From: Dimorphilus gyrociliatus
Taxonomy: Eukaryota; Annelida; Polychaeta; Dinophilidae
Length of the DNA stretch: 64,000 nt
Assembly: GCA_904063045.1 (NCBI GenBank)
Contig: CAJFCJ010000018.1
Span: 558,001-622,000, forward strand
Direction: 5' to 3'
Part shown: positions 55,536-64,000 of the stretch, piece by piece
How positions within the stretch are numbered: position 1 is the first letter of the stretch
How the letters are laid out: each line of letters opens with the position of its first letter
Made by a program: the position numbers and the translations under genes
Notes under the pieces: generated by a model
Databases searched by the model: none
Told to the model about the DNA's origin: nothing
The model's input: the letters and a program-made list of their open reading frames with translations, nothing else

Positions 55536-58500
55536 AAAATTATCTGGAGTTTGCTCTATCGTAATAAGTAAAGCGCTCACACTGACACGAATTGAGTTAA
55601 AAAAAATAGTGCGTTTGTCTTTCGTCCATCAAGTGCTAATTAACAATTAACTCTAGTGTATTGAGCGGCGTTACACTAAGCGTCTCTAACAACGTCTCCA
55701 TAGAAAATAATTTATTTACGAAAATAGCGTCCCCTGGCGTAGGCGCCAACTCTAATCTTTGTCTGAGTTTTTTTTACAACCGCCATATTGGATTTTGTAT
55801 TTTTTAAAATTATGGTTGTTAACAAAAGAAAACTCTTGTTAGCTAAATAATATTTCTTATATAATATTTAATTAAACAAACAAGTATAAAAAATCGGAAA
55901 AAAGCTTGAAAAATTGCTAATTTCGTTCCACTAACCTAGAGCAACTTAATTACAACGAAAAGTTTTACCATTCTACTCCCAACAAGCAATCGTTAAGAAT
56001 ACTCACTGTAGAATTTTTATAAACATTCGGAATGAAGTTAAATGCTTCTTTTGTTATTTTTATGGCCCGGCCGTAAATACTTGGCGTTCGCTAAGCGGCA
56101 GCCATGTTGAATGGTGCTGAGTGCGTACGTGGAGTGTCAGTGATGGTCATTTTTCATTTTTATGTTCTTCAACGATTCGTCGAAAAACTGTACAGTAGCT
56201 AAGGAGCTGTAATTAAACCTATAGAATAATATTATTCAATATTTTCTAAGCGACCCTTCTGATAAATGAGGTCGCCTTTTGTCCGTCATCTGCGTATAAT
56301 TCTGCGCTTTTTTTGCTATTTAGAAGAGTAAATTAGGCCTGATTTTGACATTAAAAAGCCAATGCCTCTGGTAAGGTGAAACAATTGAAAAATTGAAACA
56401 ATCTGACTGTGTTTATCGTATATTTTTCAGTTTCGAATATATAAAGTACTCCCAACTCTAACAAACTAGTAAAGCTCATAATTTGTTAACTTTATTCAAT
56501 TTCTTTTAAAATATAACGTAACAAAAACGAAATTGAAAAATTTCGTTTATAAATTAACTATAATAACGACTTTATTTCGATATTTTCTTCTTGTTTTAAA
56601 AAGTGAAAGTGTAAAAGTAAATAATTTGTTTTATGTTAACTTTTTATAGAATATTTCGTTTTATATATCATACATCATAGAAATTTAACAATTAAACTTT
56701 TAAAAGTAAGAAGCTACAGAAGGAATAATGGTTTTTTATTCGAATATCTAGAGCCATACATTCAGATATTAAGTGCCAGCAATTTTTTGTGAGTTAAAGG
56801 GAAAACTTTTAGCAACATATATCTAGATTAAGTCTTGTGATTTTTTCCCTAAAGATGATGGATTACTAATGTTTTTCCTCCTAAAAATAATGTTTATCTT
56901 AAACATGAAGTTACCTATTTAAAATGAGGTCTTTATAAAATAATAAAAAAAGTAGGTCATAAATGTATGAACGGAGCCCGTATATTATGCTTGTGGCCAA
57001 TGGTCAGTTTCATTATACTCACCTGTCTAAGTTTAGTGATTGATATGCAGGTATAGTCATCTGTCTTTGTCACACTCACGTCCGGTTCGCTTTCATGTTT
57101 ACCGACAAGTTTACGTCGTCTTATTACTGTTTATTTAACAAAATATTACTATTGAATTGAATTGCAGGTTTAAGCGGATCAACTCTGAATCGATTTCTAT
57201 GGATTGCCTTAAAAATTAATCTCAAAAGTAGATAGTCTTCAATTACATAAAAAAATATTTAACATTTACATTTCTTAGGTTATTAGCATTAATGAAGACA
57301 GACACCTGCAAAATATTCTATTAACTGATTTATCATAACTGAGTTAATTTTATAATCAATGGAAATAGAATATTTTCTAAAAAATTTAAAAAAGACTGTG
57401 CAAAGGAAAAGTACTTTCACCATTAAAAAGCGCCATCTTTCTGATTTTTAAGAAAACTTTCCGTCCATTCGGTTTTAAGAGGACATGATACTTTACTTAA
57501 TACTTTGTAAGAAAAAAGTAGGAAAAAGTAAAAGACTGTAGCATTTGTTTCTTTTTCATTTCAATTTTCTGGTAGGGTGTCTATGAGCAAATATACTAAG
57601 AGAATATGATATAAATAAATTTTATAATAAATTGACTGTCGTGATTATAAAATTTGCACGCTTCTTACTCGTATGTCATCATTATGCGCTTCATTGATCA
57701 CTTCTCGCGTGGCGTTGCGTCATCTATCACTAAAGTTTACACTTGTTGTCAAACTTAATAGTCTTTGAAGTTCCAAGTGTTTAAATATCAATGACATATT
57801 AACAATACTTAGTGATTATGTTCACACTTAATTGATATAGCTTTTTTTAGCAATCAATACTACTATTAAAAAATAATATTTTTGCAAGCGCTTTCAATTT
57901 ATGTATTTTTTCGGCGTAGTTTCCAGCATTTCAGTAACATTTCGCCTCGCATTGGAACGAGATAAATATAATATTTTAATAGTGTCAGATATATGAGATA
58001 GATGGCGAAGGTAGTACCTTATAGTTCTCTAGTGAGACTACAGATGGCATTACGAATACATTAGCAAAAAACTTTAAATAGGTCACGCTACAATTTTTCC
58101 AACATGTGAAACGTGATACTTTGTTTGAATATCTTTTAAATTAATTGTTTTAGCATTTAGATTATTTTTTATTTAGGAGTTTTCAACTTTTATTCCATGT
58201 TAAAAAACATATAATTTTTAAATGAATATTGCAAAAGTGTAAAAATTTCACTCACTTTCGAATATATAAAATAAAAATTATAAAACTTTCACTTCTGAAT
58301 CAGTTCTTTCACTCTTTTTTTTCTAAATTGGACGCATATAAAAATAAGAGCCGTAAAGGAAGAGGAAAGTAAATAAGCAATTAGCCGAGCATCTCAGCGG
58401 ATTAGTCACAAACGAATGTAATCAGATGAATCTTCACGCTCTAGAACACACTATATCTTTTCTTGCCCTTTTTTTTATTCTCAACATCAGCGTTCTACAT

Positions 58501-61500
58501 TTATATTTATACATATATACAGCTACGTTACCGAAATGTTAAAAATATTACTTGCTTTGATTAAAGTGCTTAATGAAAAAAATGCTGCCAAAGCTCTAGT
58601 AAATACGAATAAAAAGTTGATTAATATAAATGAAAACAATTTGTAAAACATCTTTTTACATAGTTATTTATATATTATACTTGAATAGCTAATTGGCAAG
58701 ACTTACTACGCACAGTAAGGCACGTAACAAGTAGGGTTCCGCTGATATCGTAACACTTATATTACGTAATTCGTTGGGTAACTAACAGCGTAAATCACAA
58801 ACGGTACATCCGCCAGATTTTAAACGAGTTTTAAACGACGCTTTTATGCAAATTATCAAACATATTTAAAATATTTTCTAAGAATGTAAGCTTACCGATG
58901 CTAGTTGACAATCAGCCTTATTATCCTCTACTGAACTGTCAACGTTTGAGGAAAGCTTTTCATTTACTTCATTTAAATTTTACAACGTAGGCAATTAACG
59001 AAAAAAGGATCTGTCTTCCAAATAACGTTATCTGAGCCTCCTTAGCAGGGGGGACTTAGTTTACAACTCGAAAACAAGATTTCCTTTTAATGTAATTAAG
59101 CATATCTAGGCAGATGTTTATAATGAAAGAATTACTATTCAAGTCTTGATTAAAAATTTAATGAAAAATCGTTTTAGAAAACCTCTTAAAACACCGATCG
59201 GTGATTTTCGTTAAAAACAGGGTCGTGTTTTGAACAGCCTTTGTTATGGCGATCTTTAAAGCGCATTAATTTGCATTTTATGGCGAGTTGTTTCGCATAC
59301 TAATTAGCTACTTGATAATTTACTCTTCGCATCGCTTGTTCTTGTATTCGTTGTCATAAATTTAGCGTGAAAATGTTTTATAAAGTACTGTAATTTACAA
59401 TGTTGGATGTACAACAAAGATGAAATGTTCTAATTTTAAGAAAGCTGAGCTTACATGGTATATTAAGTTTTTACCAGATAACACCATCAAATTAAATTAT
59501 ACTTTTTTCATATACATGTAAAATAAAATATTTCATGCTATAGTGACCTATAATTCACCCTTTCACCTCATTATTTTCAATCGAATAATGGTATTATAAA
59601 TATTAATGGTACATAGTTCTCTTTTCTTTTTTCCAAAAAATTTGCGACAAGCTGTCAGCAAACTGGCAAACTGCCTCTCCGATATAGGCAAAGAGGACCA
59701 AATGTTCCACTTAGAGATCTTCGTTTTAAATCGTTTTAGCGGAAACTGCTAAGGAAAAGAGAATTTTTTTAGATTGCATTGCGTCTTGTGGGGCCTGGCT
59801 ACGTGTTAATCCGTTTACGTTAGACACGCGCATATCAACAGCGAAATCGATAATAATTTAGCCCGGTTTCGTCCGAAAGGATCAGATTAGGATAGTGCAT
59901 AATTGCGTACTGCCTTCTACGCGTGTTCGATTTTTTCTCGAATTGGAATTTAGAGTAGAGTTTTTTATTAATCCTTTATTCTCGCCGGTAAGAATCTGTG
60001 GATTTTTTTGGGCGTTTTCCCTGGAGAAACTCTGCAAACGGTTTTTGCATTTCGGGCACATTTTTGAGGTAAATCGCTGGAGAATTATCGCTCCGAGATG
60101 CGTTTGTATATTTTGTAGTTATTTCTTCTATCAAAAAACTTCATGGGGGTCGACCAATTTTATTCTTAAGTCGAAAACAATGTCATTTTAAGTACTACAG
60201 TGAAAAAATTCGAAATTCTAAAGAAAAGTTTGAATGATTCAAGATTTTTTTTAATTTAAATTAAAGTAATATTGAATTGATAAAATATTGTTTATTATTA
60301 TTTTCGAAACGATACTAGTAGTTTTAATTTATACTACTTTTTCCCCATTAATAAGGAAAATTTACTACTAGTACGATATTTCTAGCATAATAAATAAAAT
60401 GATCAATTTGTTTTCAATTCAACATCTTTTATAGATAATTTATTTGTTTTTATGATTGAAAGGGAATATGTCTTTCAATATCATTTTATATATATGAAAT
60501 TCTGTCGGCTAAAGTTAGAGGTAAAGTAGGTCATATGGTAAGCAGGTGGTGCGTATTGCTAACGGCCACGGGAAGACAGAAGAAAGATAAGGTGAGAAGC
60601 GGAGGAAAGTAAAGATAAGATAAAAAACACAGAAAGTATATTTTATATTTTGATGGTACGCCAGATTCTTGTTTTAATACTGAGGGGACATTTGATTTAT
60701 CTATGTTGATTTAATTATCATAATATGTCTTTTATAAATTCAAGTTTTTTCTTTACAAAAAATAGAAAATGTTTTCTTTTTTAATACGTTTTCGTTTTCT
60801 ACTTTTCCAATGACATATTTTTAAACCGGAACAGAGAGAAGCTTTCAACATTCTCGGCAGTTGCATATGAATAGCACTCGAGTTGAAAAGGAAGGCTGCT
60901 AATATGCAAATGAGGTTCGAATGCATGCGCCCCCATTGCTCAGATTCGAGTGTCATCATTCATTGCTCACCCTTTCTACTTTGCAGATAGAATTTCAAGG
61001 TATGTATCTATATATTAGCACTTTACTAATTCAAATCATTTAAGCGTAATCTGGGCTCACATTTAGTTTATATACCACTTCAATGCCATAAATAATGATG
61101 ATTGCTTTTAATGATCACGGGTTAAAGGTTAAACTGTCTCTGATATCATTCTTTTTCCGATCCCTTCAATTATGACGTCATTCCGTGAAAAGTTTTTTTA
61201 TAAAATTAGTAGCGACTTTAACAGTAGGTACCGTACATTCCCAATTGCGTCATTTATTACATCATTTAAAGGCAATTTGAATTGTGGTATACTGGTAAAA
61301 TGTACAAGAACTATTTTTCTTAGACAGTCTAAAGTACAATTTTCTGTTCTGATTGTAAGATTTGATCCATTAAAGAATATTTCTTTACAAGGAAAAACCT
61401 GTTTTTACTTTTTATATTCATGTTTAACTACAAGGCGCTGCAAGAAATATATTTACAATCTAACGACAAAGTTCTTTATTTTAAATAAAAATGTCTTAGA

Positions 61501-64000
61501 CAGATTGTGAAAGCTATAAACGAATTTATCTATGATTTTAAAGTAAAAACTTGGATAAAACTATATTATACTTAAGTAATTTTTTCGACTTTTAAAGACA
61601 TTTAGCATGAGTTTTTCACTAGCAAAAAAAGTATAATTACTATTGCCGGAAGCTCTTTCTATAAGACATATGCTAGTTGAAACAATATGCGGGTGGAATA
61701 ATATATTATACCCATCGATTTCAAACACGTGCATACCTCATATATTGTGAATAATTGGTTCATATCTCTTTCAAAGCTAGACGAAACATATTGATGTCTA
61801 AATACAATAAAAAATAAAATGAAAATGTTTGCCAAGCATAAAAAATGTATATTTAATTTAAAATAGATGACAAGGTTAGGTCAAAAGCGGAACAGTTAAG
61901 AGGTCACTATTTTTGAGATTTAGCAGGCTCTAGGAAAGTATTATCTACTGATCTCTGTGAACATATACTATTTAAAAGCTAAATATTGTTTGACTATGTT
62001 CGCTTAACATATTACAATAGATGTATATTGATTTAATTGGTAAGAATTTATGAGTCTGAGTTTTCTTTAAACTAGGTTACGCCTATAGCATTATAGGTAA
62101 GAAGCGAATCTGTGAAGCCCTTAAGTATTTTTAGGATTAAGCTACAAGTAGATATTCAATAGTTATAGAAAACTATTATAAATAAAACTAAGCAGAAAGA
62201 AATTGAAGGAGAAAGCTTAATTTAAGTAGAAAAGATATGTAATTTAGCAAAAATCGGATATTTTTGAAAGAGAGCTTTAAAATCGTTCGATCTGAATGAA
62301 ATGTAAACACTCAACTATAAAAAATCAAATATCATTTTTGTTACGTATAATAATTAATAGAAAATTTGAAAATAATGATAATTTAAACTTACCTTGCTGA
62401 ATGCTTTATTTCGTGGCGATTTCTTTTTTTCAGCGGCCATTTTGCTTTAAGTAGGTCATTAATCAACAAGCAGCGCCCTCTGTAAATACATTCGATAAAT
62501 ATTATATTGAGGGGTTTTTTCTTACAAAATCCAACTTTTTTCTCAGCTAAACGTGAACTGAGATAATTATCTAGAAAAAAACAACTTCTGTAAGCCATTT
62601 GGCAAATAAATGCAAGATGCGCACGCATCGAATCACGCGCATTTCTAGAAACTCGGACAGATGAAAGCAATTTATTCAACGTTCCATCAGTCATGCTTTA
62701 TTTGTCAATTATATGATTCTTTCGTTCGAAGTTGGGCTATAATTCGATTTTAGAAGAACGTTCGGTGTACATCGATTTGATTAAATAGGTCAAAAGGCAT
62801 CGTCTTATGTATTTCTTTGAAGTTTTCTTAAATATTTTGACTGACAAGGCAGGAGTTTAACAGATGTTCTTGTTTATAAAACGGATCCATTTGAACACGG
62901 CTGGAACATTTACAACGCTTAGTTTGCTCTTTGTCTATTATATATTGATATATATATGCATAATTCAATGAAAAGTGAATAAATGTAGCCTTCATAATGA
63001 TAAATTAATGACGATATCATTTGAAATCGTAAATAATGCTACTATGCTATTTAAATAAAAAATGTTCTTCCTCTGGTTTAAAAATTATCAAACGGGTATA
63101 GATAACAGGGCAGAACCTTTTTTAATTTAATTTATACCTTTATTTCGTTTTTTAGGACTCTTAGGATTTTATAGGTCAACTATTATATTCTATTATTATC
63201 AGGTTACTCTTATATAAACTCTTTAAGGTCAATCTTAAAATTTTAATTATATTTGTACGGTATTAAATTGGTATTGATTTTTTAAATAATTACAAAGGTC
63301 AGAAACTTTTTGAAAAGTTTGTCATCCTGCATTGATATAGATAATAATTCAGATGGTGCGACAGCGGGTGAAGCGCATGAGCGACTTCGTTTCACATCAA
63401 TGCGCATTGCCGCCATGTTCGATTTTGCTCAAGTTTCTTTTTTGTAAACGCAGTTTATCAAGTTAACTATATTACTATGTTACATTCTTTATAAAGGTAT
63501 GGTATTAACGTATTTTTTTCCCAATATTTCAATGTCTCTCTATCAGATATATATAGTACTTTTATAAAAAGTTTCACTTTGTATTGTTTCCAGTCGATAT
63601 TTTACGCATAGAACTTGATAATTATTATTATATTTTTAATTAGTTAACTTTTTATTCTTTTGTAACCGAAATATGTAATAATGAATTTCGTTTTCACTAT
63701 TAAACATTTCTTGGTTTTAAACTTTAATAGATTCGCAATCAGACGATAGATGGCACAACGAGTTGCTTTTTAAAATAGAATCAGCGCGTCTAAATTGTTC
63801 TTTTCTAGAGTCTTATATTACACGGATATATAAGAGACATAAAGCAAGAATTAAATACCATGAAATGGGTTTTAAAACTCTTATAATTCTTACACAGTTA
63901 TTAAGCAGGAATAAAATAAAATAGATATCCTATAAACGAGTAAATATAAGATTAGTTGTTATTATGGAGATAAATTGAAGGGATAAAGCATTGCGATTTA
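55536..64000. other. 8.5 kb anterior flank with no recognised gene
   Basis: I find no Hox3 homeodomain, hexapeptide exon or other known domain on either strand. It contains many AARTAGGTCA elements (56950, 58076, 60524, 62449, 62783), CTCF-like sites at 57429-57438 and 62471-62482, AGATGGC cores near 58000, 58041 and 63748, and YY1-like GCCAT sites near 55782, 56094, 62431 and 63409. The longest open frames (59895-60191, 61172-61510, 62389-62694) show no domain. Confidence 0.45.
62431..62482. promoter_or_regulatory. compact YY1-like / ROR-like / CTCF-like module
   Basis: AGCGGCCATTTTG, AAGTAGGTCA (62449-62458) and CAGCGCCCTCTG (62471-62482) lie within 52 bases, the same three motif types found together after mir-10 at 42416-42490. 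Confidence 0.4.

Noticed and set aside
55423-55650. 75-residue open frame on the plus strand
   Set aside because: It overlaps the mir-993-like hairpin completely and encodes nothing recognisable.
59895-60191. 98-residue open frame
   Set aside because: Phe-rich low-similarity translation with no domain or splice support; probably chance.
61172-61510. 112-residue open frame
   Set aside because: No recognisable motif and no promoter or splice signals; the length is possible by chance in 64 kb.

Overview
This window is most of a Hox gene cluster from a spiralian (lophotrochozoan) animal. The evidence is a complete Post2 gene, a Lox4 gene, a Lox5 gene with the KLTGP motif just after its homeodomain, a hexapeptide exon in each non-posterior Hox gene, GT-AG introns and an AT-rich genome. 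All protein genes read on the plus strand, from posterior to anterior: Post2, Lox4, Antp, Lox5, Scr, Dfd. The six genes occupy about 41 kb (8.5-50.0 kb). No Lox2 homeobox lies between Post2 and Lox4, where it is usually found. Hox3, pb, lab and Post1 are not in the window. A compact cluster without Lox2 recalls small-genome annelids such as Dimorphilus, but that is a comparison from memory and not a species identification.

Layout: 0.7-3.0 kb holds a five-exon vasopressin/oxytocin-type GPCR that flanks the cluster. Post2 is at 8.5-9.4 kb, with two introns, one inside the homeobox. Lox4 is at 12.9-14.0 kb. Antp is at 17.9-21.2 kb, with a mir-10 family hairpin about 0.4 kb downstream. Lox5 is at 28.2-30.8 kb and Scr at 34.2-35.6 kb, the latter with an unusual second intron between homeodomain residues 50 and 51. 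A second mir-10 hairpin is at 42.3 kb. Dfd is at 48.8-50.0 kb. The 14 kb after Dfd has no recognisable protein gene, but at 55.5 kb there is a mir-993-like hairpin whose known-type products are read from the minus strand, opposite to the Hox genes.

Every Hox gene has the same plan: exon 1 codes for the N-terminal region (ending in the hexapeptide, except in Post2), then a phase-1 intron, then the homeodomain exon. The proteins should be nuclear transcription factors patterning the body axis; the three mir-10 family hairpins are likely post-transcriptional regulators within the cluster.

The noncoding DNA is also patterned. (1) ATTGG, exactly 10 bp, then CACGTG occurs five times on the plus strand, including just upstream of the Scr and Dfd start codons; the other three copies predict unannotated promoters, one about 3.4 kb upstream of mir-10. 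(2) A ROR/Rev-erb-like element, AARTAGGTCA, occurs 17 times, mostly in the anterior half. (3) CTCF-like GCGCC(A/C)(T/C)CT sites lie near Post2, in the Antp intron, near Lox5, next to mir-10 and near Dfd.
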